A stretch of DNA of 39,489 bases from JANMDR01 sp031409495 (GCA_031409495.1 JANNXI010000246.1:1-39489), one strand, 5' to 3'. Shown: positions 5,998 to 15,101, counted from the first letter of the stretch. Numbers and translations: made by a program. The notes: generated from the letters alone by a model not told the origin.

Positions 5998-8256
5998 CTA
6001 GCTTGGAAGTTTTACTTTTGCGCCCAGTTTTAGCACGGTTCGCGTTGAAAATCCATTGATGCGCAGCAGCTCACTAAGCGGTAATCGGTGCTGATCGGCG
6101 ATACCAGACAGGGTGTCGCCGATGCGTACCGTGTGCAACTGTGCAACAGCGTTTGTTTTGACGTTTTGTGGTGTCTGTGGTTTGTCTTTGCTAGTTACCG
6201 TCGTGGCGGTGGTTATGACCGCAGGCTTAGTTGGTGCTGCCGTGACGGCATCGCCCGTTAGCTTTAGGCGCTGACCAGCGTAGATCGCATTGCTCCGTAA
6301 ATTGTTGAACGCCTTAATGTCTACCATCAACACGCCAGTGGCTTTGGAAATGCCAAAAATGGAGTCGCCCGCTTTGACAATAATTGACGTGGGTGCTGCG
6401 TTGATGTCGACTGGCGTCGGTGTAGTTTGTTGAGGTGCTGTGGCAAGCGCTGTCTTGGACTGAACCGTGACAATGGCAGCAGCAGTAACGATGGCACCAT
6501 CAGCAGCAGAAACGGCAAAGGCGGGAACCGTAGGCACAATGATTTTGCTCTCGCTCGCTTGTTCCTGCGTTGATTGCGCTCGAGGGATGTTGCTTGCAGC
6601 GGTGGGCATATTTGTTAGACTCGGCGCAATGATAGCGCTTTCGGACGGCGCTATACCTTCTTTTGTTGCTAGGTTCACCACGCCTAGCATGGCCGCTTGA
6701 GCTACTGAAACAGAAGCTTTCGTGCCGGCATTGGCTTGGGCCGGTATAAAAACTTTGGCGGGGCTGCTAGCTGGCATGGCCGCGCGGACCGCAGGCGCCT
6801 GGCGCATTTTTGCGTCGATGCTGGCAGTTTCGCGCCCGAGCGGCACTTGCAGGGTAGTTGCTTGGGAAAGTTTGCCACGCCGCTCCCGAACACCCGGGTT
6901 TGCGAAGCGCAAACTTTGGCCGCTAATGCCATAACGCTTACCGATTACGTCAAGATTTTCGCCTACGCGCGCCGTATAAGTTGTCCACGACACCAGTGGC
7001 GCGCGGGTCGCTTGGTGCGCGGCTAGGTTGTGTCGGAAGGTTTCAGCACGGTCTTGTGGCAACAGAAAGTAACCTAAGCTGCCCGCTGCGATCGGCTTGT
7101 TAAATGACGGATTGAGTGCTTTGAAGTCATCCAAGCTCAATTCAGCAAAGTGCGCTGCGAGTTTTAAGTCGATACGCGAAGGCGCCGCAACCTTGGCAAA
7201 ATAAGGTTGATCGGGCACGCTGTCAAGAACTAAGCCGTAGCTTCCGGGCGACAGCACAATATTGCGAATGGCGAGTAATTTTGGTACGTATTGCTTGGTT
7301 TCTTTCGGCAAATTTAGGGCTAGATAATGCGTTGGTAATCCGCGCCGCTGGTTGGCTGCAATCGCTCGCCCTACGCAACCCTCACCGCAGTTATAGGCGG
7401 CCAAGGCCAGGTCCCAGGCGTTAAACATGCCGTACAGCTTTTGTAAATAGGCTAGTGCTGCCGTGGTGGAGGCCAGCACATCGCGCCGATGATCATTGAG
7501 CGCATCTTGTTGCAGCCCAAAGACTTTGCCGGTTGACGGGATAAATTGCCACATGCCAGCGGCCTTAGCGCGCGAGTAGGCTTGCGGGTTAAATGCGCTT
7601 TCAATCACCGGCAGCAGCGCCAATTCCATCGGCATACCGCGCTTTTCAACCTCTTCAACTATGTGGTGTAAGTATTTTGCGCCGCGTTCAACAAGGCGCT
7701 TTATGTAATCTGGGCGCGCGGCATACCACTGCTCTTGTTCTTGCACTAACGGTGTGTCCAGCGCTTCCATGATGAAACCGTTGCGAATGCGGTTCCATAA
7801 ATCAGTATCGACGGGAGTGAGTTCCGTGGTTTTTTCAACTTTTAATCCCAAACTGGTCGATACATCAGTAGCGTTCTTTGACGGCACAAGCGAAACTTCT
7901 GCAGCGGGCGTGAGGGTAGAAATCGACGGTGCCGGTACCATGGCGTCTATCGGTGAGGCTGGTGCAATGGCAGGAATCAGGAGAGGCGGTGCTAATGATG
8001 AAAATGTCGAAGCGGGAAGGAGAAGGGCGCTAGCGGGCGTTGCGATCGCCGGTGCAGGGAGAGCCGCAGCGCCATTCGAAGTGGTGGGCGATGAAGCTGA
8101 TTGCGCGCTTGTGAGCTTTTCTTGAGCATATGCAGCGGGTGCGCCAAGCATCCACACCATGGCAATCGCAAGAAATAGTGGCGCGCTCTGCGATGATTTA
8201 GCCTTAGCGGTGGGGCGCTTAGCGTTAAAGTGAGATTGTTTTTTACCAAGGGCCAT
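5998..8256 (-). CDS. mltD: membrane-bound lytic murein transglycosylase D with LysM repeats
   Basis: A 752-residue exported enzyme that cleaves peptidoglycan glycan strands with formation of 1,6-anhydro ends. A signal peptide ends near AYA-QE (residue 45); there is no lipobox Cys, unlike E. coli MltD. An Ala/Pro/Ser-rich linker follows to about residue 145. The transglycosylase (SLT) domain has its catalytic Glu in LLPVIESAFNP (E219), then GMWQFIPSTGK and an ALAAYNCGEGC segment. Three LysM-like peptidoglycan-binding repeats lie near 438-485, 633-677 and 706-751, separated by another long low-complexity linker. Most family members have NAGEG where this one has the Cys pair C290/C294, which could form a disulfide in the periplasm. 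The ATG at 8256 overlaps the end of the upstream isomerase gene by 14 nt, so the two are probably coupled. Confidence 0.92.
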   Translation of the reverse strand: MALGKKQSHFNAKRPTAKAKSSQSAPLFLAIAMVWMLGAPAAYAQEKLTSAQSASSPTTSNGAAALPAPAIATPASALLLPASTFSSLAPPLLIPAIAPASPIDAMVPAPSISTLTPAAEVSLVPSKNATDVSTSLGLKVEKTTELTPVDTDLWNRIRNGFIMEALDTPLVQEQEQWYAARPDYIKRLVERGAKYLHHIVEEVEKRGMPMELALLPVIESAFNPQAYSRAKAAGMWQFIPSTGKVFGLQQDALNDHRRDVLASTTAALAYLQKLYGMFNAWDLALAAYNCGEGCVGRAIAANQRRGLPTHYLALNLPKETKQYVPKLLAIRNIVLSPGSYGLVLDSVPDQPYFAKVAAPSRIDLKLAAHFAELSLDDFKALNPSFNKPIAAGSLGYFLLPQDRAETFRHNLAAHQATRAPLVSWTTYTARVGENLDVIGKRYGISGQSLRFANPGVRERRGKLSQATTLQVPLGRETASIDAKMRQAPAVRAAMPASSPAKVFIPAQANAGTKASVSVAQAAMLGVVNLATKEGIAPSESAIIAPSLTNMPTAASNIPRAQSTQEQASESKIIVPTVPAFAVSAADGAIVTAAAIVTVQSKTALATAPQQTTPTPVDINAAPTSIIVKAGDSIFGISKATGVLMVDIKAFNNLRSNAIYAGQRLKLTGDAVTAAPTKPAVITTATTVTSKDKPQTPQNVKTNAVAQLHTVRIGDTLSGIADQHRLPLSELLRINGFSTRTVLKLGAKVKLPS

Positions 8257-8845
8257 GGTCTAACCATATTTCGATTTGATCGAGACGGTCGCTGCCCCAA
8301 AACGCTTCACCATCAATGACGATGTAAGGTGAGCCAAATACGCCCTGGCTAAGGGATTTTTCTACTTCCGCCTTCAGCCGTTCTTTTACCGCCGTGTCGG
8401 CTAATGCCGCGCCGAGTAATGCGGCATCCACGCCATGTTGCGCTGCCACGTGCGTGACGGCGTCGATACTGCTGATGTCAACACCTTCTGCGAAATAGCG
8501 GTGGAATAGCGCTTTGGCGATATCTTTTGCCAGCGATGGGTTTTGATCTTGCAGGTGGTAATAGGCGCGCGCTGCCGCCACGGTAGAAATTGGAAAAACA
8601 GCAGGGAGGTGGAACGGTATTTGCATGAATTTAGCCGTTCGCACGAAATCACGTATGGCGTAATCGCCTTTTAACGGTTGCCCAATTAGCGGTGCGTTAC
8701 CGGAGAGCTTGAAGGCGGGGCCCAATAGGATAGGTCGCCACGTGACTTGTCGACCAAATCTCGCCGCGATTGCGTCGATTTTTACGCTGGCCAGGTAGCC
8801 ATAGGGAGACGAAAAATCAAAATAGAAATCAATCGCTTGAGCCAT
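8243..8845 (-). CDS. DsbA-fold 2-hydroxychromene-2-carboxylate isomerase family protein
   Basis: A 200-residue member of the thioredoxin-fold HCCA isomerase/kappa-GST family. The N-terminus has FYFDFSSPYGYLAS, with the Ser of SSPY in the glutathione-contacting position, and the C-terminal part has the cis-Pro FGSPYIVIDGEAFWGSDRL. HCCA isomerases use glutathione to isomerise a naphthalene-degradation intermediate, but most chromosomal homologues are of unknown substrate and no aromatic-degradation genes are nearby. I chose the ATG at 8845, with GAGTGAAG upstream; an in-frame GTG at 8857 would add four residues. The gene lies downstream of rne with a palindromic element (8880-8923) between, and overlaps mltD. 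Confidence 0.85.
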   Translation of the reverse strand: MAQAIDFYFDFSSPYGYLASVKIDAIAARFGRQVTWRPILLGPAFKLSGNAPLIGQPLKGDYAIRDFVRTAKFMQIPFHLPAVFPISTVAAARAYYHLQDQNPSLAKDIAKALFHRYFAEGVDISSIDAVTHVAAQHGVDAALLGAALADTAVKERLKAEVEKSLSQGVFGSPYIVIDGEAFWGSDRLDQIEIWLDHGPW

Positions 8846-8879
8846 CGCGCGCTTCACTCTGCCAAAAATTGAATAAACA

Positions 8880-8923
8880 ATATGGCTGGAGATACCCTAA
8901 AATAGGGTATCTCCAGCCATATC
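8880..8923. repeat. dispersed palindromic element, copy 1
   Basis: Perfect 20-bp inverted repeat (8880-8899 and 8903-8922) around an AAA loop, core CCCTAAAATAGGG, followed by C. It lies between the rne stop (8972) and the next minus-strand gene start (8845), so in place it could act as an rne 3' hairpin or terminator. There is no clean U-run after it. A related copy at 35107-35150 matches at 37 of 44 positions and lies upstream of two divergent genes, so termination cannot be the general role. Confidence 0.85.
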
Positions 8924-8971
8924 AATATCAACGCATACTGTTACTGCTTAACACGCTGGTGCTATTTGCGA

Positions 8972-11917
8972 TTAAGTGTTGCTCGGCGCCACAGCGCTAC
9001 TAGTACTACTGGTGCTTGCAGCGTCGGTTTCTACAAAAACTAGCTTCTCCGCCGCGTCGGCGCTACCGCGCCGTGGGCGTGGGTTGCGCGGTTTGCTGGC
9101 TGCCGGAAACGCTGTGAGTGTCGCCGGTGCTGCGGCCTGAATATTGCCATCGGTTTCGATAAACACTAAGCCCGGCGCTGGTGCGCTAGCAACGTCACCT
9201 GAGGTGCGCGGGCGGCGGCGAGATGAACCTTCCCGTGCGCGACGCGATTCATTCCCTTGGCCAGCTTGTGCGAGCTGATTTACCACTTGTGGCATTGGCG
9301 AAATCGCCGCTGCCACGGCTACGGCCATTGGCGATGGTGCTGTGGGCGGCATCTCCGCCGCCGAAGTTGGCGTTGGTTCAGGCGCAGGTGTAGGCGCCGG
9401 AGCGAACACGGGTGCTGGTATTGGTGCCGCGACAGGCCGTTCCGCTGCCGACTGGGCGGGCAAGTTTTCAGCGGCGAACAGCGGTGCATCATTGCTGCTC
9501 GTTAGCGCAACCGCTTCAGACCGGTTTGAGATAGTCGGTGTGACGTGGCTTATGTGCGTTGGTGGCGCTGTTTGGACATCTGCTGCGCCTTGGTTGCTTT
9601 CCCCCGAAATAGCGCGCTCTCCTTTTTCGCCGCGCTCACCGCGCGTACTATCCCGATCGCGTCCGCGTCCGCGTCCACCACGGCTACGACGGCGACGCGT
9701 GCCTGCTTCGCCATTTTCGCTGCCTTCACCAACTTCGCCAGTTTCGGAATTGGCATCGGTTGATTTATTTTCTAGCGCTGATTTTTGCATGCCGCGCGGT
9801 TTCACCGCTTCAACTGTATCAACTGCCGCCGGCGCTGTAGAAACCACATCGCTGGCTTTTGGTAGCAACGCTTGTTTATCGCCATCAGTTTTTGCTTCGG
9901 TTGACGCTAGAACAGCTGTTGCTGGCTTGCTGTCCACGCGGTCACGACGACCCGGCTTATCGGTACGTTCACCGCGTTCAGTCCGGTCGCTACGGCCTTT
10001 GCCACGTTCACCGCCACGGTCGTTGCGACCTTTGCCACCGCGCTCGCCACGTTCTTTGCGGTCGCCTCTTTCGCTGCTGCCACGATCAGTTTTGGTGCCG
10101 TCCGTGCGAGTGGATGTGCCACGAGCAGGTGCTGCTGTAACCGGCGCTACGATAGGTTCCGGTGTGCCCGAGAAAAAGCCAGTAATTTTTTGCCACAAGG
10201 TTTTTTCAACCACGGCCACTGGTGCCGCTACTTTGTGACGGCTTTCAACCGGGTCGGCCGCCATTGGCGCAGGTTGCGATGGTGTGATGCCTTTTACGAT
10301 AGGCACTGGCCGTTCGGTTGGTTTGGCATCCGATTCTGGCTTGCCTTTGCCGTTGTGAGAATGGCCATTACCTTTTTCAGCCGCTACTTCAGCCGATGGC
10401 TTTGACATCATTTGATAGCTAGGCATTGCTGTTTCTAGCTTTTCAGAATCAGAACGCAACCGCTCTAACTCGTAGTTTGGTGTTTCTAAATGGATATTTG
10501 GAATCAACAACACGTTTACGCGGAAACGCGTTTCAATATTGTGGATCTCTTGGCGCTTTTCGTTCAGCAAAAAGGTCGCAACATCAACTGGCACTTGTGC
10601 GTGAACCGCGCCCGTGTTTTCTTTCATTGCTTCTTCTTGAATGATGCGCAAAATGTGCAAGGCACTGGATGCTGTATCGCGAATATGGCCAACGCCGTGG
10701 CAACGTGGGCAGGGCATATAGCTTGATTCTGACAATGCTGGTTGTAAGCGCTGGCGCGAAAGTTCTAGCAAGCCAAAGCGCGAAATTTTGCCGGTTTGCA
10801 CGCGAGCGCGATCGTAATGCAGCGCGTCACGCAAACGGTTTTCAACTTCACGTTGATTTTTAGTTGATTCCATATCAATGAAGTCAATCACCACCAGGCC
10901 ACCTAAGTCGCGCAGGCGCAATTGGCGGGCAATTTCATCTGCTGCTTCGCAATTGGTGCGGAACGCAGTTTCTTCGATATCGCTACCGCGTGTGGAGCGG
11001 GCGGAGTTAACGTCAACTGAGACGAGAGCTTCAGTGTGGTCAATGATAATGGCGCCGCCGGAAGGCAGCGTTACATCACGACGATACGCGGTTTCAATTT
11101 GGTGCTCAATTTGAAAGCGCGAAAATAGCGGCACATCATCTTTGTAGAGCTTTACTTTTGACACGTTAGCAGGCATCACGGTCGACATGAAGGACTGCGC
11201 TTGTTCAAAAATTTCCTGAGTATCTATCAGAATTTCGCCGATGTCAGGCTGATACAAATCGCGAATCGCGCGCACGACTAAGCTTGATTCTAAATAGATC
11301 AGCTCAGGCGCGCGAACTTGTTTGCCTGCGGTATCAATAGCTTCCCACAGCTGTAGCAGGTAACTTAAATCCCACTGCAATTCTTCGGCTGTGCGGCCGA
11401 TACCGGCAGTGCGAGCAATAATGCTCATGCCTTCTGGTACGTTTAATTGGTCTAAAGTCTCGCGCAATTCAGTGCGGTCATCGCCCTCAACGCGACGTGA
11501 TACACCGCCGCCTCTAGGGTTATTGGGCATCAACACCAAATAACGGCCAGCTAGGGATACATAGGTGGTCAAGGCCGCACCTTTGTTGCCACGTTCGTCT
11601 TTTTCAACTTGTACCAAAATTTCGGTGCCGACTTTAAGCGTTTGGGCGATGCGCGCACGCGTGCCGTCGCCGTCTTCGCCTTGTACATATTGGCGGGTTA
11701 ATTCTTTAAATGGCAGAAAGCCGTGGCGGTCCGCACCGTAGTCTACAAATACGGCTTCAAGCGAAGGCTCTACGCGGGTGACAGAGGCTTTGTATATATT
11801 GCTTTTTTTCTGTTCTTGCCCTGCTGATTCAATATCTAAATCAACGAGTTTTTGGCCTTCTACAATCGCGACACGAAGCTCTTCGGCTTGGGTTGCGTTA
11901 AATAACATGCGTTTCAT
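8972..11917 (-). CDS. rne: ribonuclease E
   Basis: A 981-residue endoribonuclease, core of the RNA degradosome, acting in mRNA decay and rRNA/tRNA processing. The N-terminal half closely follows E. coli RNase E: MKRMLFNATQAEELRVAIVE, S1 domain around 38-115, 5'-sensor region around 130-175, catalytic Asp D302 (VSVDVNSARSTRG) and D345 (VVIDFIDME), and Zn-link Cys C403/C406 in MPCPRCHG. From about residue 515 the protein is disordered: an Arg/Gly/Asp-rich block near 610-665, a second Arg-rich RNA-binding-like block near 745-775, then a long Pro/Ala-rich tail. Two short repeats, LVFIETD and LVFVETD, each preceded by an RPR-rich stretch, end the protein and may be partner-binding microdomains. 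AAGGAG lies 8 nt before the ATG. The long gap upstream (908 nt to rluC) probably holds an autoregulatory leader, as in E. coli. Confidence 0.97.
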   Translation of the reverse strand: MKRMLFNATQAEELRVAIVEGQKLVDLDIESAGQEQKKSNIYKASVTRVEPSLEAVFVDYGADRHGFLPFKELTRQYVQGEDGDGTRARIAQTLKVGTEILVQVEKDERGNKGAALTTYVSLAGRYLVLMPNNPRGGGVSRRVEGDDRTELRETLDQLNVPEGMSIIARTAGIGRTAEELQWDLSYLLQLWEAIDTAGKQVRAPELIYLESSLVVRAIRDLYQPDIGEILIDTQEIFEQAQSFMSTVMPANVSKVKLYKDDVPLFSRFQIEHQIETAYRRDVTLPSGGAIIIDHTEALVSVDVNSARSTRGSDIEETAFRTNCEAADEIARQLRLRDLGGLVVIDFIDMESTKNQREVENRLRDALHYDRARVQTGKISRFGLLELSRQRLQPALSESSYMPCPRCHGVGHIRDTASSALHILRIIQEEAMKENTGAVHAQVPVDVATFLLNEKRQEIHNIETRFRVNVLLIPNIHLETPNYELERLRSDSEKLETAMPSYQMMSKPSAEVAAEKGNGHSHNGKGKPESDAKPTERPVPIVKGITPSQPAPMAADPVESRHKVAAPVAVVEKTLWQKITGFFSGTPEPIVAPVTAAPARGTSTRTDGTKTDRGSSERGDRKERGERGGKGRNDRGGERGKGRSDRTERGERTDKPGRRDRVDSKPATAVLASTEAKTDGDKQALLPKASDVVSTAPAAVDTVEAVKPRGMQKSALENKSTDANSETGEVGEGSENGEAGTRRRRSRGGRGRGRDRDSTRGERGEKGERAISGESNQGAADVQTAPPTHISHVTPTISNRSEAVALTSSNDAPLFAAENLPAQSAAERPVAAPIPAPVFAPAPTPAPEPTPTSAAEMPPTAPSPMAVAVAAAISPMPQVVNQLAQAGQGNESRRAREGSSRRRPRTSGDVASAPAPGLVFIETDGNIQAAAPATLTAFPAASKPRNPRPRRGSADAAEKLVFVETDAASTSSTSSAVAPSNT

Positions 11918-12825
11918 GTTGGTCTCCTTCTTGCGCCTTTAAATCAGGGTGGAGGGCACATAAAGGTTGAAGCGGACAGAAAAGGCCTACGCTGATTTTG
12001 CGGTTGTTGTGGATTTGTGGCAGCGCTAAATTGTATTTGTAAGTCGCTCTAGTAGTTAACCTCGTGCTTAACCAAAGCGGACAAAACAACAATAAACCAC
12101 TGCCCATCCTCTGAGTTCGCGCGCAAACGCTTGGAAAAATGACCGATGAAAATCAGTTAACATCTTCAGCATTTGCTGCAATTTCAGCATAAAAATTTTT
12201 GTTTGCTGCGTTATAGATTCTGCAGCATCGTTTTCTTATTGTTAGTAGAAAAACGGAGAAGACACGCGCAAAACTAAATTTTTATATTCAACTCTCAGCC
12301 ATAAAATGGCGCGCGCATGTTAGTTAAAACAGCAATGCGGGATTTTAGTGCCAAGCTACTTTCTTCACATTTAAGCGCGCGCATAGCGGCACTACAAATA
12401 CAAAGCAAAATCAAAAACTGTGTAACCTGCGCTGCGGTAAAATTTTACCCTTGCGCAATCTGTCCTACCTTTAATGCCCCAGACACTTTCAGAGTTTGGG
12501 CGCGTATTTCGTTTGGTGTCACCATTTGTGTTCGGGTGGGTACAAAACCGATCGTTTTTCTAAAGGCAATCAGTTGAATCGAGGCTGACAGTAGGTTTTT
12601 TAACTGCGCGGCTCAATTTGTTCTAACGCCATTTAGCTGTAATAAATAATTGACCGTGCGCAATCGCCGTAGTGCACCACTTATGGTTACACTAGCTTGA
12701 AGCGCGTAAAGAGCAAGTTGTTAAAATTTCATTTGCCGGAACCTTCGCAGCAAATAAAATAAAACATCATAGTCATTTAAAACAATCAATCGTTCAAAAT
12801 CAACGAGATAAGAGTATAACCGAAG
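11918..12825. other. long intergenic region between divergent rne and rluC
   Basis: 908 nt without a convincing gene. It must contain promoters for rne (minus) and rluC (plus). It is AT-rich with T-tracts around 12180-12300, where I expect the rne promoter and long 5' leader. Short hairpins are visible, such as CAGCATTTGCTG at 12168-12179 and a GCTGC/GCAGC stem around 12205-12225. The plus-strand open frame at 12317-12577 has no family resemblance and no good ribosome-binding site. I cannot name the promoters with confidence. Confidence 0.5.
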
Positions 12826-14016
12826 ATGGTTTCTAGCGGAAAACAAAAGCACCACACGTCAAAAAACCAGTCACAACAGTCGGCGGCGCGGGCGTTGGCA
12901 CAAGTGAAGGTATTTGCTAAGCCAGTAGCCAAAGATGCGCAAGGTGTAGCGCAAAGCATCGCTAAAGGTAGCGCTAATGGCATAAATGGTGCAGTAAAGC
13001 CAGCAGCGCGAGCACAAGTTGTAGTTGCCGCACAGGTGGAAATGGTGACTATTGATGACAATAGCGCCGGTCAGCGGATTGATAATTTTCTACTGGCGCG
13101 TTTAAAAGGCGTGCCAAAAAGCCATGTTTATCGGATAGTACGTGCGGGCGAAGTTCGCGTAAATAAGGGCAGAATTGACGTAACGTATCGCTTGATAGAG
13201 GGCGACATCGTCCGCGTGCCGCCGGTGCGTATGGCTGCGCCTTTACCTGAGAATGAGGTAATTACGGCTAAAAAGCTTGCATCTGTGCCTAACTTCGTTA
13301 TTTTGTATGAGGACGACGCATTTTTTGCAATTAATAAGCCCGCCGGTTATGCGGTTCATGGCGGTAGCGGATTAGATTTTGGGGTGATTGAAGCGCTGCG
13401 AGCAGCACGGCCTGCAGCGCATTTTTTGGAACTGGTGCATCGCATCGACCGCGAAACATCGGGTATCCTGCTGATTGCTAAAAAGCGTAGTGCCCTCACA
13501 GGGTTGCATGCGCAATTACGTGGCGAAGGTCAAACGCGGGTGGATAAACGCTACCTAACTTTGGTTAAGGGTAAATGGCCGGACGAAACCCGCAATATTC
13601 GCGCGCCCCTACATAAAGTAATCGCAGCCAATGGCGAGCGTCGGGTTTTTGTCGATGAAGAAAAAGGCCAAGCTGCGCACACTATTTTTCATCGGCGTGA
13701 GCGGTTTGGCACGGCTACCTTGCTTGAGGCTGATATCCGGACCGGGCGCACCCACCAAATTCGCGTTCATGCGCAGCATGCGGGTTTTCCCATCGTTGGG
13801 GATGATAAATATGGTGACTTTACGTTAAACAAAGAGGTGGCAGCCAATGTGCGTGGTGGGTTAAAGCGGATGTTTCTGCACGCGCATGCTGTTACATTAA
13901 CCCATCCTATCTCCGGGGAATCCCTGACAATTCACGCAGCACTTCCGCCTGACCTTGAAAAGTACTTGGCGTTTTTACGGCTGCAGGATGGGCCAAAAAC
14001 GGCGGCTAAGCTATGA
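12826..14016 (+). CDS. rluC: 23S rRNA pseudouridine synthase RluC
   Basis: A 396-residue enzyme that converts uridines of 23S rRNA (955, 2504 and 2580 in E. coli) to pseudouridine. A basic low-complexity N-terminal extension of about 70 residues (Lys/Ala/Gln-rich) precedes an S4 RNA-binding domain (AGQRIDNFLLARLKG to VNKGRID). The catalytic domain contains HRIDRETSG at 205-213 with the nucleophilic Asp D208, and TGRTHQIRVHAQHAG. The order rne (divergent)-rluC is conserved widely in proteobacteria. The ATG at 12826 is preceded by AAGAG about 11 nt upstream. The stop overlaps the next gene by 4 nt (ATGA). Confidence 0.95.
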   Translation: MVSSGKQKHHTSKNQSQQSAARALAQVKVFAKPVAKDAQGVAQSIAKGSANGINGAVKPAARAQVVVAAQVEMVTIDDNSAGQRIDNFLLARLKGVPKSHVYRIVRAGEVRVNKGRIDVTYRLIEGDIVRVPPVRMAAPLPENEVITAKKLASVPNFVILYEDDAFFAINKPAGYAVHGGSGLDFGVIEALRAARPAAHFLELVHRIDRETSGILLIAKKRSALTGLHAQLRGEGQTRVDKRYLTLVKGKWPDETRNIRAPLHKVIAANGERRVFVDEEKGQAAHTIFHRRERFGTATLLEADIRTGRTHQIRVHAQHAGFPIVGDDKYGDFTLNKEVAANVRGGLKRMFLHAHAVTLTHPISGESLTIHAALPPDLEKYLAFLRLQDGPKTAAKL

Positions 14017-14693
14017 GTGAAAATGCGTCACCGATTGTGACGAAAAATTTTGATTTAATCGTGTTTGATTGGGACGGCACGATTATGGATTCCACAGGTT
14101 TGATTGCGCAATGCGTCCAACTTGCTGCGCGCGATATTGGCTGGCCCGTACCAGATACGCAAACTGCCAAGAGCATCATCGGTTTAGGGTTGGAAGATGC
14201 CGTAGGGCGCTTGTTCCCTGATAAAAGTCTGTCGCAATATCAAGAATTTGCGCAAAAATTTCGCCATCATTATATTGTACGAGACTATGAAGCGCCCCTA
14301 TATTCGGGAATCTCCAGCCTATTGTCGCGACTATATTTGGGCAATTGTTTGACCGCAGTGGCGACGGGCAAGCCCCGCCGTGGCTTGGATCGCGCGTTTG
14401 CGCATACAGGACTAAATCAATACTTTCATTTTTCGCGGTGCGCCGATGAAGGCTTTGCCAAGCCCAACCCAGATATGTTAGTTAAATTGATGGATGCGGC
14501 TGGCGCTGAGCCGCATCGTACGTTGATGATTGGCGATACGACGTTCGATTTGCAGTTGGCACAAAATGCTGGGTGTAAAAGTGTCGCCGTTACCTACGGT
14601 GCGCACGATGCAGTAGTCCTGCAAGCAATGCCCGCAGAAGCTTATTTGACGGATGTTTCCAGCCTATCCGGGTGGATACTTGAGCATGGATAG
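14013..14693 (+). CDS. HAD-superfamily hydrolase (phosphoglycolate phosphatase-like)
   Basis: A 226-residue haloacid-dehalogenase-fold phosphatase. Motif I is FDWDGTIMDST (nucleophile Asp plus acid/base Asp), motif II is VATGKPRRGLDRAF, the motif III Lys is in KPNPD, and motif IV is MIGDTTFDLQLA. The helical cap between motifs I and II is of the phosphoglycolate phosphatase/PpaX type. Substrate is not determined by sequence. Overlaps rluC by 4 nt, so translation is probably coupled. In betaproteobacteria a HAD gene in this place after rluC is usual. Confidence 0.9.
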   Translation: MSENASPIVTKNFDLIVFDWDGTIMDSTGLIAQCVQLAARDIGWPVPDTQTAKSIIGLGLEDAVGRLFPDKSLSQYQEFAQKFRHHYIVRDYEAPLYSGISSLLSRLYLGNCLTAVATGKPRRGLDRAFAHTGLNQYFHFSRCADEGFAKPNPDMLVKLMDAAGAEPHRTLMIGDTTFDLQLAQNAGCKSVAVTYGAHDAVVLQAMPAEAYLTDVSSLSGWILEHG

Positions 14694-14714
14694 CGCCTCG
14701 AAAGTGAAGCTAGT

Positions 14715-15101
14715 ATGACTACGTTTATTTGTACTTTGAAAGCATTAAAGTATGCCGCTGAGATAAAACGTTCAGTGCGTTTTCGGTATGTCCGGGAAAC
14801 TGAACTAACGGCAATTGCATTGGTGGTTCCAGAAGACGCCAAGCCAGGCCAAGCCGCGTTTGTTATTATGCATAATGATCAAGCGGTCGCGTTTGATAAT
14901 GTTTGTCCGCACTACAACACAGAACTTGACTGGAATCCCGGTGATGTTTTTGATGAATCTGGTCTATACTTAATTTGCGCAACACATGGCGCATTGTTTG
15001 AGCCGCAAACGGGGAGGTGTATCGACGGTCCCTGCTTCAAGCAGTGTTTAACAAAGGTGGCTGTTCTGATGAATGAAGAAGGTGTTTTTCTGGTACCGTA
15101 G
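14715..15101 (+). CDS. Rieske [2Fe-2S] domain protein
   Basis: A 128-residue single-domain Rieske protein. The two cluster-binding boxes are visible: VCPHYN (Cys and His ligands) and CATHGALFEPQTGRC (Cys-x-x-His). It resembles ferredoxin-like Rieske proteins that pass electrons, with no oxygenase catalytic domain. It starts 22 nt after the HAD gene and continues the rluC operon. In related genomes a Rieske gene commonly follows rluC and the HAD gene; its partner is unknown. No signal peptide or membrane anchor is seen, so it should be cytosolic. Two extra Cys (PCFKQC) lie just after the second box. Confidence 0.88.
   Translation: MTTFICTLKALKYAAEIKRSVRFRYVRETELTAIALVVPEDAKPGQAAFVIMHNDQAVAFDNVCPHYNTELDWNPGDVFDESGLYLICATHGALFEPQTGRCIDGPCFKQCLTKVAVLMNEEGVFLVP

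Noticed and set aside
6722..7026. Plus-strand open frames within mltD
   Set aside because: Antisense to the catalytic/LysM region of mltD; composition follows the codons of the real gene.
9342..10238. A 298-residue open frame on the plus strand inside rne
   Set aside because: It is antisense to the Arg/Pro/Ala-rich coding stretch of RNase E; the translation is low-complexity Ser/Pro/Arg/Leu with no family resemblance. GC-biased codons make such open frames common.
12332..12353. TGGCAC and TTGC on the minus strand upstream of rne, like sigma54 elements
   Set aside because: The gap between the two parts is 12 nt instead of about 5, so it cannot be a -24/-12 promoter.
12317..12577. An 86-residue open frame between rne and rluC
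   Set aside because: No convincing ribosome-binding site, no domain-like pattern, and it lies in the region expected to hold promoters and the rne leader.
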